DNA of 64,000 nt, taken from DASRHY01 sp035650275 (GTDB taxonomy: Bacteria; Actinomycetota; Actinomycetes; Propionibacteriales; Kribbellaceae). The notes under the pieces are model-generated. The model searched no databases. It saw only the letters and a program-made list of their open reading frames with translations, and had not been told where the DNA came from. Location: assembly GCA_035650275.1 (NCBI GenBank), contig DASRHY010000040.1, forward strand, positions 9,250 through 73,249, written 5' to 3'. Made by a program: the position numbers and the translations under genes. Positions 7,845 through 15,944 of the stretch are shown piece by piece; within the stretch, counting starts at the first letter, position 1; every line of letters starts with the position of its first letter.

Positions 7845-9026
7845 GTGAGCAGCGGTGAGCTGAGGTTCGGAGTCGTCGGGCTGGGGAACCGGAGCGCGAT
7901 CGCGCGGTACGCGGACGCCCCGTCGCAGGACACGCGGGTGGTCGCGGTCTGCGACCCGTCGGAGGCGTGCCGGGACGCGGCGCTGCGGAGCTTCCCGCAC
8001 GCCACCGGGTACGCCGATCACCGCGAGCTGCTCGGCCTCGGCCTGGACGGGGTGTTCCTCACCACCCCCGACCACCTGCACGCCGGGCCGGCGATCGACT
8101 TCCTCACCGCCGGTGTCGCGGTGTTCGTGGAGAAGCCGCTCGCGATCACGCTGACCGACTGCGACCGGGTGCTGGAGACCGCGCGGAGCACCGGCACCCG
8201 GCTCTACGTCGGGCACAACATGCGGCACATGCCCGTCGTACTCACACTGCGCGAGCTGATCGCCGACGGCGCGATCGGCGAGGTCAAGGCGATCTGGTGC
8301 CGGCACTTCGTCGGGCACGGCGGCGACTTCTACTTCAAGGACTGGCACGCGGACCGGTCCAAGACCACCGGCCTGCTGCTGCAGAAAGGTGCCCACGACA
8401 TCGATGTGATGCACTGGCTGGCCGGCGGGTACACCCGTCGTGCGACGGCGATGGGCGGCCTGGTGCTGTACGGCGGAATCGCCGACCGCCAGGACCGGTC
8501 CGACCAGCGGTTCGCCGAGTTCGTCAAGCCCGAGCAGAACTGGCCGCCGCTGGAGCAGCGCGGGCTGGCCCCGGTGATGGACGTCGAGGACCTCAGCATG
8601 GCCACCTTCGCCCTGGACAACGGGGTGTACGCGACGTACCAGCAGTGTCACTTCACACCCGACTACTGGCGGAACTACACCGTGATCGGCACCCACGGGC
8701 GGATGGAGAACTTCGGCGACACCCCGGGTGGCGTGGTCAAGGTGTGGAACGCCCGGCGGTCGGACTACCGCGACGACGCCGACCTGGTGGTCGACATCCC
8801 GGAGACTGCCGGCGGTCACGCCGGGGCGGACCCGCGGCTGGTCGCGGAGTTCGTCGGGTTCGTCCGGCACGGCGGTGCCACGCTGACCTCCCCCGTCGCA
8901 GCCCGCCAGGCCGTCGCCGCCGGCTACGCCGCCACCCAATCGCTCCGCAACGGCAACGTCCCCGTCGACATCCCCGCACTGGACGAGTCCCTGACCGCCT
9001 ACTTCACCCGCGGCCAGACCCCCTAG
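7845..9026 (+). CDS. Gfo/Idh/MocA-family NAD(P)-dependent oxidoreductase
   Basis: The 393-aa protein starts with a Rossmann fold (FGVVGLGNRS, residues 8-17). The family EKP motif follows (VFVEKPLAIT near 97), then a long alpha/beta C-terminal domain. Members oxidise or reduce sugars and cyclitols; the substrate cannot be read from the sequence. It has a GTG start at 7845 and runs convergent with the MBL gene. A weak CTGA/TCAG hairpin lies in the 18 bp between them. Confidence 0.88.
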   Translation: MSSGELRFGVVGLGNRSAIARYADAPSQDTRVVAVCDPSEACRDAALRSFPHATGYADHRELLGLGLDGVFLTTPDHLHAGPAIDFLTAGVAVFVEKPLAITLTDCDRVLETARSTGTRLYVGHNMRHMPVVLTLRELIADGAIGEVKAIWCRHFVGHGGDFYFKDWHADRSKTTGLLLQKGAHDIDVMHWLAGGYTRRATAMGGLVLYGGIADRQDRSDQRFAEFVKPEQNWPPLEQRGLAPVMDVEDLSMATFALDNGVYATYQQCHFTPDYWRNYTVIGTHGRMENFGDTPGGVVKVWNARRSDYRDDADLVVDIPETAGGHAGADPRLVAEFVGFVRHGGATLTSPVAARQAVAAGYAATQSLRNGNVPVDIPALDESLTAYFTRGQTP

Positions 9027-9044
9027 CCCCCTGAGCGCAGCGAG

Positions 9045-9794
9045 TCAGATGGGGTAGGTGTGGTCGGGTTCGGCGGGGTCGACCTGGCCGGGGTAGGTGG
9101 TGCGAGCGGCGGCTGCCTGGGACGCGCGGTCGTACCAGGGCGGCACGTGGGTGACGATCAGCCGGCCGACCCCCGCGCGCGCGGCGACATCGCCGGCCTG
9201 GCTGCCGGTCAGGTGCAGGTCGGGCGGGAGCTCAGGCTCGTCCTCGCGCATCGCCGCCTCGCAGAGCAGGACGTCGGCGCCGCGGGCCAGCTCGACCAGC
9301 GCGTCGGTCGGGCCGGTGTCGCCGGAGTACACGAGCACCCGGCCGTCGTACTCGACGCGCATCGCGTACGCCGGGACCGGGTGCGCCACCAGGGTGGTCC
9401 GTACCGCGAACGGCCCGACCTGCTGCTCCGGTTTCCACTCGAGGAAGTCCATCTCACCGGACATGCCCGGGTTCTCGGGCAGGTCGTACGCTCGGGCAAT
9501 CCGGGTGGCGGTGTCGGCCGGGCCGTACACCGGGATCCGGTGCGGCAGCGGGGCGATCGGCGAGTACCGCAGCGCGACGTACAGGCCGCACAGGTCTATG
9601 CAGTGGTCCGGGTGCAGGTGGGACAGCCCGACCGCACCGATCTGGTCGACGCCGATGTGCCGCTGCAGTGCCCCGAGCGCGCCGCTGCCGAGGTCCAGCA
9701 CCAGGTGGAAGCCGTCGGCGCTGACCAGGTACGACGACGCGGGCGAGTCGGGCCCGGGCAGCGACCCGGAGCAGCCGATCACGGTGAGCCTCAT
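9045..9794 (-). CDS. MBL-fold hydrolase, Rv1339-type phosphodiesterase
   Basis: The 249-aa protein is a metallo-beta-lactamase fold enzyme with the zinc motif HLHPDH (His59, His61, Asp63, His64). Further metal ligands lie in the VYSGDTGPT and THVPP regions. Its place between murI and rph corresponds to M. tuberculosis Rv1339, which has been described as an atypical cAMP phosphodiesterase. A cAMP-lowering role here is therefore an inference from synteny and fold. A consensus CRP/GlxR site occurs elsewhere in the window, at 1387. Confidence 0.85.
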   Translation of the reverse strand: MRLTVIGCSGSLPGPDSPASSYLVSADGFHLVLDLGSGALGALQRHIGVDQIGAVGLSHLHPDHCIDLCGLYVALRYSPIAPLPHRIPVYGPADTATRIARAYDLPENPGMSGEMDFLEWKPEQQVGPFAVRTTLVAHPVPAYAMRVEYDGRVLVYSGDTGPTDALVELARGADVLLCEAAMREDEPELPPDLHLTGSQAGDVAARAGVGRLIVTHVPPWYDRASQAAAARTTYPGQVDPAEPDHTYPI

Positions 9795-9817
9795 CGGAGA
9801 AACAGTAGGGCAAGGCC

Positions 9818-10249
9818 CTAGCGCGGGCGGGCGACCCGGTCGGCGAGCTTGCGCGGCGCCAGCACGCAGTAGCTCTCGACGACCAGCTCCGCCACTTCGG
9901 ACCAGTCGGTGTCGTCGTCCAGCAGCAGCCCGACGATGTCCGGGAACCAGCCGGGCTTGACGTACGGGTGGCCGGCCAGGGCCAGCGCGTCGAGCTCCGG
10001 TCCCGCGGCCCGGAACGTCAGCACCGTGACCGGGCCGTCGGTGCCGGCGGCCCGGGCGTACGCCGGCGGGTACCCGGCCTCGATCCGGACCACGTGCGCG
10101 AAGGTGTGCTTGCGTACCCGCCAGCGCGCCCCCACCCAGGCCTCCTCCTCGTACGCCTCCGGCAGCGCGAGGCACAGCGGCCGCAGCCGCTCGACGATCT
10201 CCAGCGGAACCTCCGCCACCGCGTCCTCCTCGACGTCCGTGCTCGTCAC
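9818..10249 (-). CDS. MmcQ/YjbR family protein
   Basis: The 143-aa protein has the YjbR/CyaY-like pattern: an N-terminal helix ending LALPEAYEEEAW, a strand RVRKHTFAHV, a block AGHPYVKPGWF, and a C-terminal VAELVVESYCVLAP. The molecular function of the family is uncertain; a DNA-binding role has been proposed from the double-wing fold. The GTG start at 10249 lies inside the first of three 13-bp tandem repeats shared with the divergent GNAT gene. Confidence 0.82.
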   Translation of the reverse strand: MTSTDVEEDAVAEVPLEIVERLRPLCLALPEAYEEEAWVGARWRVRKHTFAHVVRIEAGYPPAYARAAGTDGPVTVLTFRAAGPELDALALAGHPYVKPGWFPDIVGLLLDDDTDWSEVAELVVESYCVLAPRKLADRVARPR

Positions 10250-10278
10250 TACTGCTCGTCACTACTGCTCGTCACTAC
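10240..10278. repeat. Three perfect 13-bp tandem repeats in a divergent start region
   Basis: TGCTCGTCACTAC occurs three times without a mismatch at 10240-10252, 10253-10265 and 10266-10278. The repeats fill nearly all of the 39 bp between the divergent YjbR-like start (10249) and GNAT start (10289). They also cover the first codons of the YjbR-like gene. Each copy carries a minus-strand GTG, so copy-number change would move the GTG and its upstream spacing. Confidence 0.9.
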
Positions 10279-10288
10279 ACTGCCCCGC

Positions 10289-10798
10289 ATGTCAACCGTG
10301 ACGCTGCGACCGGCCCGCCCGAGCGACGCGCCGGCGGTGGCGACGATCTGGTACGACGGGTGGCGCGACGGCCATCTCGGCCATGTACCCGAGCAGCTGG
10401 TCGCGATCCGGACCGAGGAGTCGTTCGGGATCCGGGCAGCGGACCGGGTCGGCGACACCACGGTCGCGGCCGTGGACGACGCCGTCGCCGGGTTCGTGAT
10501 GGTGGTCGGCGACGAGGTCGAGCAGGTCTACGTCTCGAAGGACCACCGCGGGACCGGCGTTGCGGTCCAGCTGCTCGCGGAGGCGGCGCGGCAGGTCGCG
10601 GCAAACGGGCACCAGCGGGCCTGGCTCGCGGTTGCCACCGGCAACGCGCGGGCGCGCAGGTTCTACGCCCGGCAGGGCTGGGCCGACGAGGGCCCGTTCG
10701 ACTACCCGGCCACCGGCGTCGACGCGCCGATCCGGGTGCCCTGCCACCGCTACACCAAACGGGTCAGCGCAGCCAGGCGAACTGGTCCACCGAGCTGA
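10289..10798 (+). CDS. GNAT-family N-acetyltransferase
   Basis: The 169-aa protein opens with the GNAT strand TVTLRPARPSDAPAVATI. It contains the acetyl-CoA-binding segment VSKDHRGTGVAVQLL (R/Q-x-x-G-x-G/A type) and a C-terminal ARRFYARQGW. The acceptor substrate is unknown. Its ATG is 11 nt past the 13-bp tandem repeats, so the message is probably short-leadered or leaderless. The end overlaps murI by 35 bp, tail to tail. Confidence 0.9.
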   Translation: MSTVTLRPARPSDAPAVATIWYDGWRDGHLGHVPEQLVAIRTEESFGIRAADRVGDTTVAAVDDAVAGFVMVVGDEVEQVYVSKDHRGTGVAVQLLAEAARQVAANGHQRAWLAVATGNARARRFYARQGWADEGPFDYPATGVDAPIRVPCHRYTKRVSAARRTGPPS

Positions 10799-11567
10799 GC
10801 ACCGGGCCGAGGAACCGGGAGCCGATGTCGGCGAACTCGGCCGGGACGCCGGTGGTGACGAACCGGTGCCGCGGCAGCGGCAGCGCGTCGTCGCGCAGCA
10901 GGGCGTTGCGGGTCAGCACGCCGTAGATGTCCTTGGCGGACTCCTCCGCGCTGCTCACCAGGGTGACGCCGTCGCCCATCACGTACGAGATCACGCCGGT
11001 CAGCAGCGGGTAGTGCGTGCAGCCCAGGATCAGCGTGTCCACCTCGGCCCGGACCAGCGGGTCCAGGTACTCGTGGGCGACCGCGAGCAGCTCCGGCCCG
11101 GACGTCACGCCCGCCTCGACGAACTCGACGAAGCGCGGGCAGGGCTGGGTGGTCAGCTCCACCTGCGGCGCGGCCGCGAACGCGTCGTCGTACGCCATCG
11201 AGGTCGCGGTCGCGTGCGTACAGATCACCCCGACCCGACGGTTCCGGGTGGCGGCGACCGCGCGCCGCGCCGCGGGCAGGATCACCTCGACCACGGGCAC
11301 GTCGTACCGTTCCCGGGCGTCCCGCAGCATCGCGGCGCTGGCCGAGTTACAGGCGATCACCAGCGCCTTGACGCCGGACGCAACCAGGTGGTCCAGGCAC
11401 TCCAGGGCGTACTCGCGGACCTCGGCGATCGGCTTCGGCCCGTACGGCTGCCGGGCAGTGTCACCGAGGTAGAGGATCGGTTCGTGCGGCAGCTGGTCCA
11501 GCACCGCGCGGGCAACGGTCAGCCCGCCGAATCCTGAGTCGAAGATCCCGATCGGTGCGTCCGCCAC
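10764..11567 (-). CDS. murI: Glutamate racemase
   Basis: The 267-aa enzyme interconverts L- and D-glutamate for peptidoglycan. Visible are IGIFDSGFGGLTVAR near the N-terminus, the first catalytic Cys73 in ACNSASA, and the second in GCTHYPLL near residue 184. I chose GTG 11567, which has AGGA upstream; an ATG at 11591 would add eight residues without a ribosome site. As in mycobacteria it sits near the MBL gene, rph and rdgB. Confidence 0.95.
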   Translation of the reverse strand: MADAPIGIFDSGFGGLTVARAVLDQLPHEPILYLGDTARQPYGPKPIAEVREYALECLDHLVASGVKALVIACNSASAAMLRDARERYDVPVVEVILPAARRAVAATRNRRVGVICTHATATSMAYDDAFAAAPQVELTTQPCPRFVEFVEAGVTSGPELLAVAHEYLDPLVRAEVDTLILGCTHYPLLTGVISYVMGDGVTLVSSAEESAKDIYGVLTRNALLRDDALPLPRHRFVTTGVPAEFADIGSRFLGPVLSSVDQFAWLR

Positions 11568-11677
11568 GGGGTGGAATCCTAGCCGCGGCATCCACAGGTC
11601 GATCGGCGAGGGTTGGCGAACAGCGCGTATGACCGTCACTCTTAACGGATGTCCGACACGAATGTGCAGGGAGCGCG

Positions 11678-12022
11678 GTGATCGCCGCCACCCTGGTCGC
11701 GCTGACTGCCGCCCTGGCAGTCGGACCGACACCTCGTCCTACCGCCAGCCCGTCGACCCCGCCACCGAGCCCGACGACACCCGGTGACATCGTCGCGAAC
11801 GCCGACGCCGGGCTGGTCCTGTTCGTCATCGTCGCGCTCGGCGCGATCGGGTACTACGCCTCGCTCAAGCTGCACCCGTACTCGAAATGCCCGCGCTGCA
11901 AGGGCAAGGGCGTCCACCGCGGCGCGGTGTACTCGTACGGCACCCGGGCCTGTACCAAGTGCAAGGGCCGCGGGATCCAGCCCCGGCTCGGCCGACGGCT
12001 GTTCATGTCCGACAAGACGTAG
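11678..12022 (+). CDS. Small membrane protein with two CxxCxGxG zinc-knuckle motifs
   Basis: The 114-aa protein has an N-terminal signal-like helix, a Pro/Thr/Ser-rich stretch (~18-35), and a membrane helix near 45-64. Its cytoplasmic tail carries CPRCKGKG and CTKCKGRG, the DnaJ zinc-finger type repeat. The pair could bind one zinc ion. I do not recognise the family function. AGGGAG precedes the GTG start. It lies between murI and the DUF72 gene. Confidence 0.7.
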   Translation: MIAATLVALTAALAVGPTPRPTASPSTPPPSPTTPGDIVANADAGLVLFVIVALGAIGYYASLKLHPYSKCPRCKGKGVHRGAVYSYGTRACTKCKGRGIQPRLGRRLFMSDKT

Positions 12023-12079
12023 ACCCCCTGGACACGCACCGTGGTGCGGGCGCCGGGCCGGGCGCGCGATGGTGAGCGC

Positions 12080-12793
12080 ATGGCGATCCGGGTCGGTACG
12101 TCAGGATGGGTGTACGCCGAGTGGCGCGGCGACTTCTACCCGGCCGACCTGGCGCAGCGGCGCTGGCTGGAGTACTACGCCCGCGAGTTCGACACGGTCG
12201 AGGTGAACAACGCGTTCTACCGGCTGCCGAAGCGGGAGACGTTCGAGCACTGGCGGGACATGCTGCCCGACGGGTTCGTCGTCGCGGTCAAGGCCAGCCG
12301 CTACCTGACCCACATCAAGCGGCTCGCCGAGCCCGCCGAGCCGGTCGCGCGACTGCTCGGCGTCGCCACCGGTCTGGGCGGCATGCTCGGCCCGATCCTG
12401 CTCCAGCTGCCGCCCACGCTGCGCCGCGACCCGGGGCGGCTGGACGGCTGCCTGGCCGAGTTCCCACGGGACATCCGGGTCGCGGTCGAGCCGCGGCACG
12501 CCTCCTGGTGGACCGACGACGTACGGCGCATCCTCGAGAAACGCGGCGCCGCCCTGGCCTGGGCCGACCGCGGCTCCCGGCCGGTGTCGCCGCTGTGGCG
12601 CACCACCGACTGGGGCTACCTGCGGCTGCACGAGGGCGCGGCCACGCCCTGGCCCTCGTACGGCAGGACCGCGCTCCGCGGCTGGGCCGACCGGCTGGCG
12701 TCGTACGACGAGGCGTACGTGTACTTCAACAACGACCAGCACGGTGCCGCGCCGCGCAACGCGGTCACATTCCGCCGCTACGTCAGCCGGTGA
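12080..12793 (+). CDS. DUF72 family protein
   Basis: The 237-aa protein follows the DUF72 TIM-barrel pattern. It opens IRVGTSGWVYAEWRGDFYP, then EVNNAFYRLPKRETFEHW, VAVKASRYLTHIKRL, LLQLPPTLRRD, VEPRHASW, YLRLHEG, and ends YVYFNNDQHGAAPRNA. The biochemical role is not established. The start at 12080 is an ATG within GAGCGCATGG. It overlaps the converging YCII gene by 11 bp. Confidence 0.9.
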   Translation: MAIRVGTSGWVYAEWRGDFYPADLAQRRWLEYYAREFDTVEVNNAFYRLPKRETFEHWRDMLPDGFVVAVKASRYLTHIKRLAEPAEPVARLLGVATGLGGMLGPILLQLPPTLRRDPGRLDGCLAEFPRDIRVAVEPRHASWWTDDVRRILEKRGAALAWADRGSRPVSPLWRTTDWGYLRLHEGAATPWPSYGRTALRGWADRLASYDEAYVYFNNDQHGAAPRNAVTFRRYVSR

Positions 12794-13112
12794 AGAACGG
12801 CCGCACCTCGACCATGCCGGTCCGCGCGACCGGGTGCCGGGCCGCGATGTCGAGCGCCTGCTCCAGGCTGTCGCAGTCGATGATGTCGTAGCCGGCGATC
12901 TGTTCCTGGGTCTCCGCGAAGGGTCCCGCGGTCACCAGACGCTCACCGCCGCGCATCCGGACGGTGTTCGCGTCCTTGACCGACGCCAGCTGGTTACCGT
13001 CCAGCCGGACTGCCTCGACGTCCCGCAGCCAGGCGTCGATCTCGCCCGGCTCCTCGGGCGGCTCGGTCGAGACGGCGTCTGGGTTCCCGCAGATCAGCAG
13101 CATGAACTTCAC
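12783..13112 (-). CDS. YCII-related (DGPF) domain protein
   Basis: The 109-aa protein is a single YCII-like ferredoxin-fold domain: KFMLLICGN at the start, RMRGGERLVTAGPFAETQEQIAGYDIIDCDSLEQAL in the centre (the DGPF-equivalent is AGPF), and VEVRPFF at the end. Such proteins are often paired with ECF sigma factors, but none is adjacent here. AGGAGG lies upstream of the GTG at 13112. Confidence 0.88.
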   Translation of the reverse strand: MKFMLLICGNPDAVSTEPPEEPGEIDAWLRDVEAVRLDGNQLASVKDANTVRMRGGERLVTAGPFAETQEQIAGYDIIDCDSLEQALDIAARHPVARTGMVEVRPFFTG

Positions 13113-13185
13113 GATTCCTCCTTCATCAGGGCCTTCCTACCGCGATGACGTGCCACTGGCGCCGGTTTCGACAGGAACCGCTGAT

Positions 13186-13207
13186 CAGCTGCCGGTCAGC
13201 TGCCGGT
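13186..13207. repeat. 11-bp tandem repeat
   Basis: CAGCTGCCGGT occurs twice in tandem, followed by a decayed third copy (CAGCTTCGG). It lies between the YCII start and the cysM stop. No function is evident. Confidence 0.6.
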
Positions 13208-13229
13208 CAGCTTCGGCGGCAGGGAGCGT

Positions 13230-14177
13230 TCAGGCCCAGAGCTGGCCGTCGAGACGGTGCTCGGCGTCGTCGATGGTGCCTTCGTACGCGCCGGTGGACA
13301 GATACTTCCAGCCGCCGTCGGCGACCACGAACGCGACGTCGGCCGCGACGCCCTCGCGGACGCACCTGGCCGCCTGAGCGAGGGCCGCGTGCAGGATCGC
13401 GCCGGTGGAGATCCCGGCGAACAGGCCCTCGTTCTCGAGCAGCTCGCGCACCCGTCGCACGGCGTCCCGGGGCCCGACCGAGAACCGCGCGTCGATCAGG
13501 GCGTCGTCGTACAGCTCGGGCACGAACCCCTCGTCCAGGTTGCGCAGCCCGTAGACCAGCTCGCCGTACCGCGGCTCGGCTGCGACGATCCGCACCTCAG
13601 GCTTGTGCTCGCGGAAGAACCGGCCGACACCCATCAGCGTGCCGGTGGTGCCGAGCCCGGCGACGAAGTGCGTGATCGACGGCAGGTCGGCGAGGATCTC
13701 CCGGGCGGTGCCGTCGTAGTGGGCGAGCGCGTTCGACGGGTTGCCGTACTGGTACAGCATCACCCAGTCCGGGTGCTCCTCGGCGAGCTGCTTGGCGACC
13801 CGGACCGCCTCGTTCGACCCGCCCGCCGCGGGCGACGACACGATCTCGACCCCCCACATCCGGAGCAGCTGGCGGCGCTCCTCGGAGGTGTTCTCCGGCA
13901 TCACGCAGACCAGCCGGTAGCCGCGCAGCTTCGCGGCCATCGCCAGTGAGATGCCGGTGTTGCCCGAGGTCGGCTCGAGGATCGTGCAGCCGGGCCGCAG
14001 CCGGCCGTCCTTCTCCGCGTCCTCCAGCATCCGCAACGCGGCCCGGTCCTTGATCGACCCGGTCGGGTTGCGGTCCTCGAGCTTGGCCCAGAGCCGCACC
14101 TCGGGCGACGGCGACAGCCGCGGCAGCCCGACCAGCGGCGTACCGCCGACTGAGTCCAACAGGCTGTCGAACCGCAT
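13230..14177 (-). CDS. cysM: CysO-thiocarboxylate-dependent cysteine synthase
   Basis: The 315-aa PLP enzyme has Lys43 in PTGSIKDRAALRM, the phosphate-binding loop ISTGAI, and EPTSGNTGISLAM. The C-terminal half (RYGELVYGLRNLDEGFVPEL, then WKYLSTGAYEGTIDDAE and GQLWA) closely resembles mycobacterial CysM. That enzyme uses O-phosphoserine and the CysO thiocarboxylate rather than free sulfide. With cysO and mec immediately upstream, this is the stress-resistant cysteine pathway. Confidence 0.94.
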   Translation of the reverse strand: MRFDSLLDSVGGTPLVGLPRLSPSPEVRLWAKLEDRNPTGSIKDRAALRMLEDAEKDGRLRPGCTILEPTSGNTGISLAMAAKLRGYRLVCVMPENTSEERRQLLRMWGVEIVSSPAAGGSNEAVRVAKQLAEEHPDWVMLYQYGNPSNALAHYDGTAREILADLPSITHFVAGLGTTGTLMGVGRFFREHKPEVRIVAAEPRYGELVYGLRNLDEGFVPELYDDALIDARFSVGPRDAVRRVRELLENEGLFAGISTGAILHAALAQAARCVREGVAADVAFVVADGGWKYLSTGAYEGTIDDAEHRLDGQLWA

Positions 14178-14183
14178 ATGGGA

Positions 14184-14456
14184 TCAGCCTCCGGCGACGG
14201 CCGGGAGGACCACAACCACGTCGCCGTCCCTCACACCGGTCTTGAGCCCTCCGGTGAACCGGACGTCCTCGTCGTTCACGTACACGTTCACGAACCGGCG
14301 CAGATCGCCGCCGTCCACGATCCGCTCCTTGATGCCCGGGTGGCTGCCATCGACGTCATCGATCAGCTCGGCCAGCGTCGTGCCGTCCCCGCTCACCGCC
14401 TTCGCGCCGCCGGTGTACGTGCGCAGGATCGTCGGCACGCGCAGCTCGATCGCCAT
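14184..14456 (-). CDS. cysO: Sulfur-carrier protein CysO (MoaD/ThiS-like)
   Basis: The 90-aa ubiquitin-fold protein ends in VAGG, the diglycine tail that is converted to a thiocarboxylate. Conserved features are IELRVPTILRTYTGG at the start and GDVVVVLPAVAGG at the end. It carries the sulfur that CysM adds to O-phosphoserine. It sits 3 bp after mec and 6 bp before cysM, so it is translationally coupled. Confidence 0.93.
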   Translation of the reverse strand: MAIELRVPTILRTYTGGAKAVSGDGTTLAELIDDVDGSHPGIKERIVDGGDLRRFVNVYVNDEDVRFTGGLKTGVRDGDVVVVLPAVAGG

Positions 14457-14459
14457 ATC

Positions 14460-14912
14460 TCAATCTCTCCTTGCTCCGTCATGTGAGGGCACGACCCGGA
14501 CCTCTTCCTCGGTGACGTCGCCGTCGACGATCCGGTACGACCGGAACTCCAGCGGTCCGTCGTGCGCCGGGTCGTGCGCGCCGTCTCGCGTCGAGACCAG
14601 CACGTAGTGCGCGCCGGGCTCCTGCGCCAGCGCGATGTCGGTGCGGGACGGGTACGCGTCGGTCGCGGTGTGCGAGTGGTAGATCACCACCGGTTCCTCG
14701 TCCCGCTCGTCCATCTCCTTGTACAGCTTGAGCAGGTCGGTCGAGTCGAACTCGTAGAACGTCGGCGACATCGCCGCGTTCAGCATCGGCACGAACCGCT
14801 CGGGCCGGTCCGACCCGGCCGGCCCCGCGACCACCCCACACGCCTCGTCCGGGTGGTCCCGCCGGGCGTGCGCGACGATCGCGTCGTAGGTCGCGGAGTC
14901 GATGGTCAGCAC
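14460..14912 (-). CDS. mec: JAMM/MPN metalloprotease releasing cysteine from CysO
   Basis: The 150-aa protein has a complete JAMM site: Glu23 in DEACGVV and the zinc motif HSH-x7-S-x2-D (His79, His81, Ser89, Asp92). In the CysO pathway it cleaves the CysO-cysteine adduct to free L-cysteine and regenerate CysO. Gene order mec-cysO-cysM is as in mycobacteria. Confidence 0.92.
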   Translation of the reverse strand: MLTIDSATYDAIVAHARRDHPDEACGVVAGPAGSDRPERFVPMLNAAMSPTFYEFDSTDLLKLYKEMDERDEEPVVIYHSHTATDAYPSRTDIALAQEPGAHYVLVSTRDGAHDPAHDGPLEFRSYRIVDGDVTEEEVRVVPSHDGARRD

Positions 14913-15020
14913 ACTGCCAACGGTACGGTCCTGTCGCAGGGCACCCGACCAGACCAGGGGGTGGTCCGCATTCTGGACGACTCACACCCTCCCGGCGGTC
15001 ATAGCTCCGCGGAGCGGAGA

Positions 15021-15587
15021 TCAGTGGATGTTGTGGAGCAGGGCGGACTGGAGGTAGCCGAGCCAGTCGTACAGGTCGTAGGTGATCCGGCGCGGGTCGT
15101 CCTCGGACAGCTTCTCCCACACCTCGTAGTCGTCCTGCTCGACGCCGAGCCTGGTACCGAGTGCCAGCCGCAGGTCGTTGATCGCGCGCAGCCAGGCGAG
15201 CTGGTCGTCCGGCGAGATCTCGATGCCCTCGGCAACCGCCTCGCGGTCCTCGATCGCGTCCAGCACCAGCTTGGCGTCGCCGGCCTTGCCGTCCCGCAGC
15301 CCGCGTTCGGTGAACCGGCGGAACTCGGCCGCGGCGCTGTCGTCACCTGAGTACGCGTCCGGCAGCAGCCGCTGCAGCACCGCGTCCTCCGGTGGCGCTG
15401 TCGGCCCGTCGAAGCCTTCCAGGTCCTGCAGCCCCGCCAGCGGGTCGTCGCCCGGCGGCTGCGGGCGCGGCGGCATCCCGTCGTACAGCAGCTCGACCAG
15501 GTTGCGCAGCATCCCGGCCAGGATCTCGGCCTCGTGCGGCTGGAAGCTGACGATCACGGCCTGCTTGCGGCGACGGAATCTCGTCAC
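15021..15587 (-). CDS. DUF2017 protein
   Basis: The 188-aa protein fits DUF2017 (Rv1332-like): an N-terminal basic stretch, FQPHEAEILAGMLRNLVELL, the PPEDAVLQRLLPDAY motif and a C-terminal YDLYDWLGYLQSALL. Its function is unknown. Its constant position after clpS suggests a link to proteolysis or the CysO pathway. I chose the GTG at 15587, whose GTGA overlaps the clpS stop; a GTG at 15608 would overlap clpS by 25 bp. Confidence 0.88.
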   Translation of the reverse strand: MTRFRRRKQAVIVSFQPHEAEILAGMLRNLVELLYDGMPPRPQPPGDDPLAGLQDLEGFDGPTAPPEDAVLQRLLPDAYSGDDSAAAEFRRFTERGLRDGKAGDAKLVLDAIEDREAVAEGIEISPDDQLAWLRAINDLRLALGTRLGVEQDDYEVWEKLSEDDPRRITYDLYDWLGYLQSALLHNIH

Positions 15588-15871
15588 GACTTCTCGCAGG
15601 TCGCCCACAGGCCGTACGAGTGCATCGCCTCGACGTCCCGCTCCATCGCCTCACGGCTGCCGTTCGACACCGCGGACTTGCCGTCCTTGTGGACCTGCCA
15701 CATCAGTTTCTCCGCCTTCGCCTTCGAGTAGCCGAAGTAGGTCTGGAAGACGTAGGTGACGTAGTCCATCAGGTTCACCGGGTCGTTCCACACAATCGTG
15801 ACCCACGGCAGCTCGGCCTCGACGGCCTCATCGGCCTCCGGGCTCTCCAGCTCACTCGGTGCGGTGGTCAC
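15584..15871 (-). CDS. clpS: ATP-dependent Clp protease adaptor ClpS
   Basis: The protein (95 aa from the GTG at 15871, 103 aa from the GTG at 15895) has the ClpS core WVTIVWNDPVNLMDYVTYVF and QVHKDGKSAV with the conserved His. It passes N-degron substrates to the ClpAP/ClpCP unfoldase. I prefer 15871 because GGAGAG lies about 11 nt upstream. It is divergent from pncB. Confidence 0.92.
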   Translation of the reverse strand: MTTAPSELESPEADEAVEAELPWVTIVWNDPVNLMDYVTYVFQTYFGYSKAKAEKLMWQVHKDGKSAVSNGSREAMERDVEAMHSYGLWATCEKS

Positions 15872-15944
15872 CGCCCCATTCTCTCCACCACCCACGCCGA
15901 CCTTGCAAGGCGGTGTCGCGTCGGCGGCGCAATAGGCTTCGCTC

